DNA from: Bacillota bacterium
Lineage (GTDB): Bacteria > Bacillota > Sulfobacillia > DUSP01 > JBFMCS01
Assembly: GCA_040754315.1 (NCBI GenBank)
Contig: JBFMCS010000019.1
Location: 1 to 41,801 of the forward strand
Direction of reading: 5' to 3'
DNA length: 41,801 nucleotides
Under the pieces are notes generated by a model. That model was given only the letters and a program-made list of their open reading frames with translations. It had not been told where the DNA came from and did not search any database. The position numbers and the translations under genes are program-made. Below are positions 1-7,449 of this stretch, piece by piece. The stretch's first letter is position 1. Each line of letters begins with the position of its first letter.

Positions 1-132
1 TTCCTTCACATCAACCAGGATCGTTCCCGTCGGCAGCCTGGTCGCTGGAACCGGTAGAATCCCTGCCTTGAACCAGCGCCAGGCCGTCTGGTATCGTACG
101 CCGTTTTGCTTTGCCCATTCTGACAGCTTCAT
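1..132 (-). CDS. IS607-type serine recombinase (TnpA), N-terminal part, cut by window edge
   Basis: The gene starts with ATG at 132 on the minus strand and runs out of the window at position 1, so only the first 44 residues are seen. They begin MKLSEWAKQNGVRYQTAWRW and continue through a KAGILPVPA segment to TGTILV. This is the MerR-like helix-turn-helix that precedes the resolvase domain in IS607-family transposases; in the family it binds the element ends and the following serine recombinase domain cuts DNA. The catalytic part and any tnpB partner would lie left of the window. Whether the full gene is intact cannot be judged. An excisionase-like HTH of another protein is the main alternative. 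Confidence 0.75.
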   Translation of the reverse strand, partial: MKLSEWAKQNGVRYQTAWRWFKAGILPVPATRLPTGTILVDVKE

Positions 133-648
133 GGGATTACTATAACATAGAAAAGCATAAATCACTGCACTATCGCCAGCAGTTAACAACCCCTAAGAAC
201 AGCACTGGGGAGGATTGAGACTCAAGACACGAAAAGCCACTCCAACGAGGCAAAGGTTGACCGGCGAAACCCTCGTGGCGCTTCGATCCTTGAGGAGCAA
301 CCGGGGGAAGCGGGGGCGAACTCAGGGCAGGTATCAAGTACATCGCCCAGGCAGCGGGATGAAGGATCAGGCCATGGAGGGTCCGTTTCTCGATATCGGG
401 TCTGGGGAACTCAGCCACATGGAGATGGTGGCCACAACAAGATACCTGCTGAATGGGCACAGCCCTGGCGCTGGAGAACCCGGAAAGTGGAACCTACCCC
501 GCAGCCTCGACCTGGCCAATAGGGATGCCATGGTCACGGCCAACTAATCCATCCAACACGGACCCATTAGGCAGGAGTCTGAGGAGCCGTGACCTAATTG
601 ATCACTTGTGGAATAGGGCTCTTGAAACAGGTGAGGGGGGGGTAGACC
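133..648. other. Non-coding gap after IS607 end
   Basis: No convincing gene is seen in this stretch. The open frames present have no recognisable domains and lack good ribosome binding sites. The right end of the IS607 element should lie shortly after 132, but IS607 elements have no terminal inverted repeats, so I cannot place it. The last bases carry a GAGGGGGG ribosome binding site for the next gene. Confidence 0.4.
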
Positions 649-687
649 CTGAGCATTCGCAGCGCTTTTGTCCTAGCCCTTATCCTA

Positions 688-2403
688 ATGGGGGCTCTCT
701 TGTACGCCATTGCCCCTCCAATCACGGTGGCGCCTGGTAGCGCGCTGGATGCCTCCTCACATGCTGGTGACGAGGCTCCGGGCGTTTCCTCCCCAGAACT
801 GGATGTGCTTCCCACAGCAACTGAACCCCTGGTCTACCGGGAACCCCTGGTGTACCAGGACGGTGTGTTGTTGGAGCACGGTTACCCTGACTTCACGCGA
901 GACATAAAGGTGGTGAGAAGGGAACCGGAAGTCCAGCGCTTCACCAACTACCCAGGGGGATACGTGGTAGGTCTTCCACCGGGAATGGAGCTGGACTTCA
1001 AGTACTCCCCGGCCTATGTCCGGGCACTTTGCGCAGAACTGGATATCAAGATCTCCAGGGAACGCTCCCCCTATGGGGACGTGGAGATGTATCTCAGGGA
1101 CTATCCAAACCGCTTCACAGCCCGGGAGGACTTCAGCTCCCACCGGCAAGTCAACGGGATCGAGCTCATTGAAGACACCTGGCAGGTACTCAACGGGCAC
1201 CGTGCCCGTATAATAGCCCTCCGCCGCACTCCTGCGGCCGGCAGCGAGGAGACGCAGAACGAGTACCTGCTCGCGTACGTGCTTGCCTCTCAGCGGGAGT
1301 TCTACTGTCTCTTCTTCAGGACGGAATCCCTGGAGGCCCAAAGGGCTGTCATCGAAGGTGTTCTCGGCTCCTTCACCCCGGTGGAGCCTCAAGGCTCCGC
1401 CCGGTTCAACCTGGATCTCCATCCAGTGCCAGGCAACTGGAACGCAGAGACCCGGGCATTCTATGACCAGATGGTGAGCGGCGAGGGCTTCTACTGGGGG
1501 GTCTTTTACCCCTGGGCCCTTACTGACCCGGAGGCCTACGAGAGAGTGACAGTAATGGAGCGGGCTCTCGGGTTCGAGTTTCCCATTCTCCTGCACTACC
1601 TCCACGCGGACCATCCCTTTCCCACCGGTGGCATGCAGCAGGCATTTGAACGGGGGCAGGTTGTCGAGCTGACCATGCAGACGGTGACCTTCGACAGCGA
1701 GAACGCCGGTCTCAGAAGCGCCCACTGGGCACTGCTTGACGGCGAGATGGACGATGTACTCAGGGAGTTCGCCCGGGATGCAAAGGCCTTTGGGCACCCC
1801 TTCCTCTTCCGTCTTAACAACGAAATGAATACCGACTGGACCCAGTACGGTGGCGTCAGAACCCTGCTGGACGTCGACGTGTACATAAAGGTCTGGCAGC
1901 GCATTTACCGTATCTTCAAGGAAGAAGGGGTGGACAATGCCATCTGGGTCTTCAACCCCAACGAGTGCAGCTACCCACCCATGAACTGGAACCACCACTC
2001 CTGTTACTACCCAGGGAATGAGTATGTGCATGTGATTGGCCTCACCGGGTATAACACCGGCGATTACTTCAAGGGGGTGACAGGGGAGCGGTGGAGGTCC
2101 TTTAGCCAGATCTATGAGCCCCTTGCCTTGCAGTACAGGGCGCTGTACAGCCAGTTCCCGTGGATAATCACGGAATTCGCCAGCAGCTCGGTGGGCGGTG
2201 ACAAGGAACGGTGGATCCGGGAGATGTTTGCGGCCCTGCCCCGGTTTCCTGAGATACGGGCGGCTGTGTGGTGGTCGTACGCCGACTTCGATTACAGGCC
2301 AGGCCGGGAGGACATTGCTGCCAGGCGCTACTGGCTGGACGAGTCCGAATCATACCTTTCGGCATTCCGGGCCGGGCTAGCCGGCCAGGGGCTCATTGAG
2401 TAG
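688..2403 (+). CDS. Secreted GH26-like glycoside hydrolase
   Basis: A 571-residue protein with a C-terminal TIM-barrel-like half (about 230-560) resembling GH26 mannanases and relatives. The likely acid/base is E379 in RLNNEMNTDW and the likely nucleophile is E496 in IITEFASS; an aromatic barrel end, AVWWSYADFDY, follows. The first 230 residues form a separate domain that I do not recognise. The ATG at 688 is the first standard start, but the open frame continues upstream to a CTG at 649, which sits just after GAGGGGGG. Starting there would add SIRSAFVLALILM and complete a signal peptide, so the true start may be 649. GH26 members cleave beta-mannans or beta-1,3-xylans; the substrate here is unknown. 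The gene stands alone, about 60 bases before the amidase gene. Export is inferred from the hydrophobic N-terminus. Confidence 0.75.
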   Translation: MGALLYAIAPPITVAPGSALDASSHAGDEAPGVSSPELDVLPTATEPLVYREPLVYQDGVLLEHGYPDFTRDIKVVRREPEVQRFTNYPGGYVVGLPPGMELDFKYSPAYVRALCAELDIKISRERSPYGDVEMYLRDYPNRFTAREDFSSHRQVNGIELIEDTWQVLNGHRARIIALRRTPAAGSEETQNEYLLAYVLASQREFYCLFFRTESLEAQRAVIEGVLGSFTPVEPQGSARFNLDLHPVPGNWNAETRAFYDQMVSGEGFYWGVFYPWALTDPEAYERVTVMERALGFEFPILLHYLHADHPFPTGGMQQAFERGQVVELTMQTVTFDSENAGLRSAHWALLDGEMDDVLREFARDAKAFGHPFLFRLNNEMNTDWTQYGGVRTLLDVDVYIKVWQRIYRIFKEEGVDNAIWVFNPNECSYPPMNWNHHSCYYPGNEYVHVIGLTGYNTGDYFKGVTGERWRSFSQIYEPLALQYRALYSQFPWIITEFASSSVGGDKERWIREMFAALPRFPEIRAAVWWSYADFDYRPGREDIAARRYWLDESESYLSAFRAGLAGQGLIE

Positions 2404-2462
2404 GCTGTCTACCCCTGGTGCATTGACCGTTAGGGTAGAGGCAATAGATTGGAGGAGGGACC

Positions 2463-3275
2463 ATGTCCAGGGTGAAGATCGGCGTTGCACAGATGGAATG
2501 CAGGCTGGGGGATTGGGAGAAAAACCTGCTAGTGGCCCGGGACCTTGCCGGGCGCTGCCTGAGCCTAGGGGCACGGCTCGTTGTTTTCCCGGAGATGTTC
2601 AATACAGGGTATGTTCTGGATGACAGGATCCCAGCCCTGGCCGAGGAGGCCTTTCCCGCCACCATTGAGTCCCTTTCGCGACTCTCAACCCAGCATGGGG
2701 TTTACGTTCTTGCCGGAATACCTATCCCGGGAACGCCCAAACCCATGAACGGCCTTGTGCTGGTTACTCCTGAGGGGAATGCAGCCTATGGGGGGAAGAT
2801 GCACCTGTGCCATGTTGGAGGAGATGAGGGGGCGCAGATGTCTACTTCCAGCGAGGCCTTTTGTTTTGACGCGGGCGGGGCGCGGATGGGTGCGTGCGTG
2901 TGCTATGATGTTGCCTTTCCCGAGGTCGTGAGGGTACTCGCGCTGGAGCGGGCGAAGGTGGTGCTGGTGCCAGCGGCGTGGAATCTGTCGCCCAGGGCCT
3001 ACGTCTACGACATCTGCACGAGATCCAGGGCGGTGGAAAACGGGCTGTGGGTGGTCACGGCCAATCAAACCGGAGGCCCCCGTGACAGCGCCTTCTTCGG
3101 GCGTAGTCGCTTCGTCAATCCCAAGGGGGAAGTCACCGGTGAGATGGGTGGTGAAGAAGGCGTCATGGTGCAGGAAGTGGATGCGGGCCTGTACGACACC
3201 ATGGTTACCGCAGGTTCAGCCTATCCCTTCCTTGAGGATCGTGTGCCTGGCTGCTATGGCAGGCTCGTGGAGTAA
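2463..3275 (+). CDS. Nitrilase-superfamily carbon-nitrogen hydrolase
   Basis: A 270-residue protein, the usual length for a single-domain member of the nitrilase superfamily. The catalytic triad is visible: E44 in VVFPEMFNTGY, K112 in YGGKMHLC and C147 in CVCYDVAFPE. These enzymes hydrolyse the C-N bond of linear amides or carbamoyl compounds through a thioester; true nitrilase activity is less common. There is no signal peptide, so it is cytoplasmic. The ATG follows GGAGGAGGGACC, an excellent ribosome binding site. The substrate cannot be told from sequence; omega-amidase or N-carbamoyl amidohydrolase activity is plausible, the latter attractive given the hydantoin-racemase-like gene 17 kb away, but that link is only inference. 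It may be co-transcribed with the glycosidase. Confidence 0.88.
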   Translation: MSRVKIGVAQMECRLGDWEKNLLVARDLAGRCLSLGARLVVFPEMFNTGYVLDDRIPALAEEAFPATIESLSRLSTQHGVYVLAGIPIPGTPKPMNGLVLVTPEGNAAYGGKMHLCHVGGDEGAQMSTSSEAFCFDAGGARMGACVCYDVAFPEVVRVLALERAKVVLVPAAWNLSPRAYVYDICTRSRAVENGLWVVTANQTGGPRDSAFFGRSRFVNPKGEVTGEMGGEEGVMVQEVDAGLYDTMVTAGSAYPFLEDRVPGCYGRLVE

Positions 3276-3658
3276 TTGCATGGCTTTCGGTTTTACCTCA
3301 AAATGACGTGGAGGTAGCGGGCCTACACCGAAAAGTCAGCCACCAAGAACTGCCTGCAACGCCATGCATTGAAACCAGTTGGGGCTGGAACTGCTATTGA
3401 TTTGCAGCAGTCTACCTGCTGGTGAGGCGGAGATACCTAAACCCGAAGGGTCTTACGGTGGCCCCTATCCTTTTCCCGGGAGGAATGCGGACCCGTGGTG
3501 ATGGGTCCAGCCGAAGGTGTGGTCTTGCACAGAAGGTAACGCCATATCCCACCTTGAGAAGGATAAGAGATGACTTCTAGGGAAGGCTGAAGGAGGAAGC
3601 CTTCAGGAGTGACTGAGCACAACAGGGTGCCAGGGAAACAACAACACACAACACCGGA
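3276..3658. other. Non-coding gap before HepT fragment
   Basis: No gene is supported here. The sequence has many short G-rich and complementary blocks and looks as if it could fold, which made me consider a group II intron remnant. I did not find a convincing domain V, and no reverse transcriptase is near. The MNT nucleotidyltransferase partner expected before a hepT gene is absent, so the join at about 3658 is probably a rearrangement boundary. Confidence 0.35.
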
Positions 3659-3824
3659 TTGATTGAAGAGAACCTGCAGACACTTGCCTCCTTGGGGGAG
3701 GTGAGTGAAGACTCCTTCCTAAGGAGTTTCAGAGAATACGATGCAGCAAGGTATAACCTGCAGGCCACCATCGAGGCCATGCTGGATATCTGTAACCACG
3801 TCATATCCCGGATGACCCTGGGAA
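3659..3824 (+). pseudogene. HepT (DUF86) toxin fragment, interrupted by IS21-type element
   Basis: About 55 residues remain, with EENLQTLASLGEVSEDSF and then YDAARYNLQATIEA and DICNHVISRM. These are typical of HepT-family HEPN ribonucleases, the toxin half of HepT/MNT modules. The usual first residues are missing, since the frame opens with TTG directly at a sequence change, and the C-terminal half with the HEPN catalytic RX4HXY motif is absent. The frame runs at 3825 into the left end of an IS21-like element, so the insertion explains the loss of the 3' half. No MNT antitoxin is present. The gene is dead. Confidence 0.7.
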
Positions 3825-3832
3825 TGTCAACG

Positions 3833-3932
3833 GTCATGCAATTCACCCACCTGAGGGGAAATTCCGTCAAGTAATTCACACATCCCAGAGTCAGGTAATT
3901 CACCCACCCTTAGTGTCAAGGAATTCACCCAC
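3833..3932 (+). repeat. Four IS21 terminal repeats
   Basis: Four copies of a motif close to GTCAAGTAATTCACCCAC start at 3833, 3866, 3890 and 3915. The first, third and fourth have AATTCACCCAC and the second AATTCACACAT. Multiple direct repeats of about 20 bases at the ends are known transposase-binding sites in IS21 elements, so I assign them to the IS end rather than to a host regulator. Confidence 0.75.
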
Positions 3933-4002
3933 ATAAGGGGTCGTGGAGCGCAGCGGAGAATACAGCCATTCTGGTGATAAGAGAGAAGAAGGAGGCACCG
4001 GA

Positions 4003-4743
4003 ATGGCACGGAGGGATTTCGCTGTGCGCGTTCTCATTGAGATCTACCTTCACTGGCAAGCGGGGAGTTCAATTCGGAGAATAGCATCGAGTTTGGGGAC
4101 AGACAGAAATACGGTCAGGAAATACGTTCGGAGAGCGGAAGAAGCCGGAATCACCCGAGACACACCCGTATCTGAGGCAGATTGGGTTCGGTTCATACGG
4201 GAGGCTTTTCCGTTTACTCATGACCCTTTCGCACGGTGCGTGAGCTTTGAGGGTCTCGAGCCGTACAAGGAGCATATCCGGGAAGCTTTAAAGGAGAACA
4301 AAGCCAGTACTGTATGGCAAAGGCTCAAGGACGAAGCAGGTATTGGCGTAAGTGAGAGCACCTTCAGGCGATACACAAAGGCAGCGATGCCGGAGGTGCT
4401 ATTGGTTTCACGTCCCACCGTATGGCGGCCCGAAGTTGCCCCTGGTGAAGAAGCCCAGATAGATTTCGGTTACCTTGGTCTTTGGGAGGATCCACCTGGA
4501 GTCAGGAAGAAAGCATGGGGCTTCATCATGGTGCTCTCCTTCAGCCGCCACATGTTTGTTCGAGTCGTCACGCGGATGGATAACCGGAATTGGCTCATGT
4601 GTCACGTGATAGGCTTTGAGTTTTTTGGAGGACGTCCCCAAAGGCTTGTCCTGGAATATGTTCCGCGGAACATATTCGACCACCATTTTCCCAGGAGGTT
4701 TTTTGCTGTCAAAAGTCATTCAAAAGTCTACAGGAATGCTTGA
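4003..4743 (+). pseudogene. istA: IS21-family transposase IstA, C-terminally truncated
   Basis: The ATG at 4003 follows GAAGGAGGCACCGG, a good ribosome binding site; an upstream GTG at 3943 opens the same frame but is less likely. The N-terminal helix-turn-helix (SIRRIASSLGTDRNTVRKYV) and the start of the integrase core (GEEAQIDFGYLG, with the first catalytic Asp) are clear. Homology stops at about FEFFGG, near 4640-4650. The remaining residues to the stop at 4743 come from foreign sequence. Roughly half of a normal IstA (about 400-500 residues) is left, missing the later catalytic acidic residues. The ATPase partner istB is absent. Confidence 0.8.
4654..4677. repeat. Perfect 24-bp palindrome at IS junction
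   Basis: The 24 bases beginning GAATATGTTC and ending GAACATATTC, with centre CCGCGG, read the same on both strands without a mismatch. The palindrome lies exactly where istA homology ends. It has no U-tract after it, so it is not a normal terminator. It could be a head-to-head junction of a short duplicated segment, an operator, or a transposon target. Confidence 0.6.
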
Positions 4744-5293
4744 TCACCTTCTTCCACGTACTGCCGTCCTGGGACTTACCCTGGCAGGTTTTCTTGCCGA
4801 AATCGGCGTCCGTATCACGCCTCCTGTCTCCAGACTCTTCCCGCTTCCCGGGCATGGCATGGGACGGAATGGCTTTGCCGTCTACCGCAAGGCGAGTCCC
4901 TAAATCCGGAAGCAAGCCCCTTAATTCCTCTATCACCCGGTCGAAGATGCCCTGGACCATCTTCTCCTTCTTGAGCACCTTCCCAAGAAACCGGCTATAT
5001 ACCCATGAAGGTGGCACATCCTGTAGACCACATACGTATCTGATCCGGGCATTCCGCCCAAGTTCCCGCCTTAGGCTTTCGATGGATGGATGCCCAAACA
5101 CCACACCCGCCAGGATCGAGTTCCACACCCCGCGTATTGGGTAATCGTCCCTGCCGTTTCCCCTCTCGGACTCCAATTCTCTCATCAATTCCCCATCGGG
5201 CATGTGCTCCACTACCAGCCTAAGCCGCTCCAGGTCCCCAAGTTCCTCAATCTCCTCCCACCCAAACAGCCGCCCCTGTGGTATAATTGCCAT
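4709..5293 (-). pseudogene. IS5/IS1182-like transposase (DUF772 type), C-terminally truncated
   Basis: The minus-strand frame starts with ATG at 5293 and gives MAIIPQGRLFGWEEIEELGD, then VWNSILAGVVFGHPSIESLRREL, a typical InsH/DUF772 N-terminal domain. The first DDE aspartate is seen in LAVDGKAIPSH. Homology ends at about GSTWKKVIK, near 4741, and the last residues come from the neighbouring segment. More than half of the DDE domain, with the second Asp and the Glu, is missing. It points tail-to-tail towards the istA fragment, so the join between the two elements lies near 4650-4741. I am sure of the transposase nature, less sure of the IS family name. Confidence 0.7.
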
Positions 5294-5320
5294 GGGTGAT
5301 CCTACATCCTGTCAGGGGTT

Positions 5321-5584
5321 TTGTGCGTCAAACATCACTTCGACAACGAGGGCAGGATTACCTGGTTCTTTCTTGGGGTCGATTTCCGAAAACCCTCCCT
5401 ATCTACGACCAAAAACCCCACGTATGCACTATCCCGTGGGGTAAACCTTTTCTTCCCTCAACTATCATCCATGCTCAGCCTGCCGATTTTCTGGAACGCA
5501 AATGGCTCAGAGGACTTTGAGGATTTCGTTAAAGCCATAACCCGCTTGTTGGAGAAGGAGACGGGCAAGGCTCCACTGGTTTGA
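5321..5584 (+). other. Unrecognised open frame, possible gene remnant
   Basis: An 87-codon frame ends at 5584 with FEDFVKAITRLLEKETGKAP, which looks like a genuine amphipathic helix. I do not recognise the family. There is no clear ribosome binding site, and the frame sits between a broken transposase and the leader of the alcohol dehydrogenase operon. It may be the tail of a gene whose front was lost to the insertions, or chance. Confidence 0.2.
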
Positions 5585-5681
5585 ACTCCGCCAGGAGGCC
5601 CGCAGGTAATACCACAAGATTTAGGAATTTCCCCCTGCCAAGAAGGAGAAACCTCCATGGTGTAGAATAATCAGCAAGTAA

Positions 5682-5712
5682 GGAACAACGCCGTTCCCCT
5701 GGCAACGAAGCC
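5682..5712 (+). promoter_or_regulatory. Tandem hexaloop hairpins, putative ANTAR antiterminator target
   Basis: Hairpin 1 (5682-5697) has five pairs, GGAAC with GTTCC, closing the six-base loop AACGCC. Hairpin 2 (5701-5712) has GGC with GCC closing the six-base loop AACGAA; a C-G pair outside one mismatch can extend it. Both loops have A at position 1 and G at position 4. Two neighbouring hairpins with AnnGnn hexaloops are the known binding site of ANTAR-domain antiterminators such as EutV and NasR. The 3' arm of hairpin 2 overlaps the 5' arm of the terminator that follows, so the two structures exclude each other. An ANTAR response regulator is encoded at 13527-14180. The link is inference; the fold is read directly. 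Confidence 0.75.
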
Positions 5713-5755
5713 TGTTGAGCCGACGACTGTCGGCCAGCAGGCTGTATTCTTTCTC
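5709..5755 (+). terminator. Intrinsic terminator/attenuator in the adh-aor leader
   Basis: The arms AGCCTG (5709-5714) and CAGGCT (5738-5743) pair, continued by a short TTG/CAG helix with one wobble, a bulged A at 5718, and GCCGAC with GTCGGC around the tetraloop GACT. A T-rich tail, GTATTCTTTCTC, follows to 5755. The first four bases of the 5' arm are also used by the upstream hexaloop hairpin, the classic arrangement for regulated antitermination. The dehydrogenase gene starts 27 bases later. Confidence 0.7.
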
Positions 5756-5781
5756 AGTACCCAAAAAAGGAGGAGTTCGTA

Positions 5782-7023
5782 GTGTCCACCTCAAGTTTCG
5801 GAAGGCCGGGGCAGCAGTTCGCGTGGGATAACCCGCCAAGGGTACTATTCGGACCCGGCTCACTGGAGCACGTCGGAGACGAGGTTAAGGCGCTGGGGCA
5901 AGAGTCCAAGAATGTGCTGGTCATCACTGACAAGTTCCTCGAGAGTTCGGGGGTGATATCCAGGGTCACTGACCAGATGTCAAAGAGCGGCCTGGACGCT
6001 ACGGTGGTTGCCACCGAAGCCACAGAGCCGGACATGGAGAGCATGAGGCATGTTGCCTCAAGGGCCCGGGAGAAAGACTTCAGTGTGGTCCTGGGTGTAG
6101 GCGGAGGCAGCTCCATGGATAGGGCCAAGGTTGCCGCCCTGATGGCCACCAATCCGGGTGACGTCAAGGAGTACTCCGCTCCCGCCGACACTGACGGGAT
6201 GGTTCGTTCTCATGCCCTCCCTAAGGTGCTCGTTCCCACCACCTCGGGAACAGGAAGTGAGGTCTCCAACACCGCAGTACTGAGCGAAGCCGGCATCAAG
6301 ACCTGGATTACCAGTTCCCAGCAGCTGGCCGCAGTAGCCATAGTGGACCCGGTGCTGACCCTTACCGTCCCGCCCTACGTCACGGCTGGCACAGGGATGG
6401 ACGCCCTGAGCCACTGCGCTGAGGCAGTGATGTCCATGCAGTCAAACCCCCTGTCGGATTCCATGGGCCTGGAGGGGATCCGCCTTGTAGGGAAGAGCCT
6501 GCGCAAGGCCTACTATTGGGGTGAGGACCTGGAGGCCAGGACCGACCTGTCGTTCGCAGCGATGCTGGGCGGGTGGGTGATAGGTTTCCCCTGGGTCGGA
6601 GGGCCAGCGCTTCTAGGGCACTGCGTATCTGAAGGCATATCGGCAAGGTACTCCATCCCCCACGGGGTTGCTTGTGGGGTGGCCCTTCCCTACGTAATGC
6701 AGTTCTGCATGGCGAACCCGTACTGCGAAGGAAAACTTGCCTCGATTGCCACTGTCCTGGGGAAGGACATAAGCGGCCTGTCCCAGCGAGACGCTGCCAA
6801 GGCCGGTATCAAGGCTGTATTCGAGTTGATGGAGGACGTGAGCCTGCCGCTGTGCCTGAAGGATGCGGGCGTACCGGAAAGCGACCTGGACGAAGTCGCG
6901 GACTACCTGGTCAATGAGAGACAGTTCATGTATGACCTGGCAAGCTACAACCCCGTGAGGCTTACCACCGAAAACACCCGGAAGTTCATGCGTGACATGT
7001 ACAACGGCAACACGACGGTCTGA
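5782..7023 (+). CDS. Iron-dependent alcohol dehydrogenase
   Basis: A 413-residue group III (iron-containing) alcohol dehydrogenase. It has the NAD(P)-binding loop GGGSSMDRAK (108-116) and the family signature PTTSGTGSEVS (152-162). The metal ligands match the FucO pattern: D207, H211, H280 and H294, in MDALSHCAEA and GHCVSEGISARYSIPHG. It should interconvert an alcohol and an aldehyde in the cytoplasm. The GTG start at 5782 follows AAAGGAGGAG with good spacing. It is the first gene of an apparent operon with a ferredoxin, a tungsten AOR and a MoaD-like gene, so its likely role is to make or consume the aldehyde handled by AOR. Expression is probably controlled by the hairpin leader at 5682-5755. 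Substrate is not predictable. Confidence 0.93.
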   Translation: MSTSSFGRPGQQFAWDNPPRVLFGPGSLEHVGDEVKALGQESKNVLVITDKFLESSGVISRVTDQMSKSGLDATVVATEATEPDMESMRHVASRAREKDFSVVLGVGGGSSMDRAKVAALMATNPGDVKEYSAPADTDGMVRSHALPKVLVPTTSGTGSEVSNTAVLSEAGIKTWITSSQQLAAVAIVDPVLTLTVPPYVTAGTGMDALSHCAEAVMSMQSNPLSDSMGLEGIRLVGKSLRKAYYWGEDLEARTDLSFAAMLGGWVIGFPWVGGPALLGHCVSEGISARYSIPHGVACGVALPYVMQFCMANPYCEGKLASIATVLGKDISGLSQRDAAKAGIKAVFELMEDVSLPLCLKDAGVPESDLDEVADYLVNERQFMYDLASYNPVRLTTENTRKFMRDMYNGNTTV

Positions 7024-7041
7024 CCAGGAGGGATTAAAGGT

Positions 7042-7443
7042 ATGAACCGGTTGGATTGTGATCCTAGTCTGTGTACAGACTGCCGCACCTGTCAACTGGC
7101 ATGTGCCTTCGAGAAGGTGGGTACCTTCAACCCCCGGAAAGGCGTGTTGAGGATCGCTGTGGAGAAGGACGGCGTGTGGGCAAGGCCATGGGTCTGCCTC
7201 CAGTGCAGGAACCCGGTATGTGCCAAGGTGTGTCCCTCCGAGGCCATTGCCCGGGATGAGGAGACCGGCGTAGTGAAGATAAGCGCGGACGACTGCACCG
7301 GGTGCGGCGAGTGTGCCAAAGCGTGTCCTCAAGGCGTGATCGTCATGGACGGTGACATTGCGCGGAAGTGTGACCTTTGCGGGGGAAGTCCATCTTGCGT
7401 GGAGTGGTGTCCTACCGGGGCGCTCTCTTACGGTGGGAGGTGA
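7042..7443 (+). CDS. Polyferredoxin (4Fe-4S, HycB/CooF-like) electron carrier for AOR
   Basis: A 133-residue protein with cysteine groups arranged for several [4Fe-4S] clusters: CDPSLCTDCRTCQLAC near the start, CLQCRNPVCAKVC in the middle, CTGCGECAKACP after that, and CDLCGG...CVEWCP at the end. This is the HycB/CooF-like layout of about four clusters. It would move electrons between the adjacent AOR and cytoplasmic partners. GGAGGGATTAAAG precedes the ATG. It starts 18 bases after the dehydrogenase stop and ends 6 bases before AOR starts, so the three are surely co-transcribed. Such small ferredoxin subunits are known partners of AOR in bacterial Aor complexes; an NADH-binding subunit is not present here. 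Confidence 0.9.
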   Translation: MNRLDCDPSLCTDCRTCQLACAFEKVGTFNPRKGVLRIAVEKDGVWARPWVCLQCRNPVCAKVCPSEAIARDEETGVVKISADDCTGCGECAKACPQGVIVMDGDIARKCDLCGGSPSCVEWCPTGALSYGGR

Positions 7444-7449
7444 ACAGCC

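Larger units (their letters stand above)
3825..4740 (+). mobile_element. IS21-family element, left end with truncated istA
   Basis: The element begins with TGT at 3825 inside the HepT fragment, as IS21 elements do (TGT...ACA). Four repeats follow, then istA. The istA frame loses homology near 4650 and no istB or right end is present. The right side is replaced by a short unexplained segment with a perfect palindrome and then by a second transposase fragment on the opposite strand. The element is inactive. Confidence 0.7.

Noticed and set aside
757-2031. A 424-codon minus-strand frame inside the glycosidase gene
   Set aside because: It is the antisense shadow of the GH26-like gene; the plus-strand product has clear catalytic motifs and the minus one has none.
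3276-3658. Group II intron remnant
   Set aside because: The sequence looks structured, but I found no domain V hairpin and no reverse transcriptase, so the call is unsupported.
3833-3932. CRISPR-like or iteron array of four short repeats
   Set aside because: Repeats match the multiple terminal repeats of IS21 elements and are followed directly by istA.
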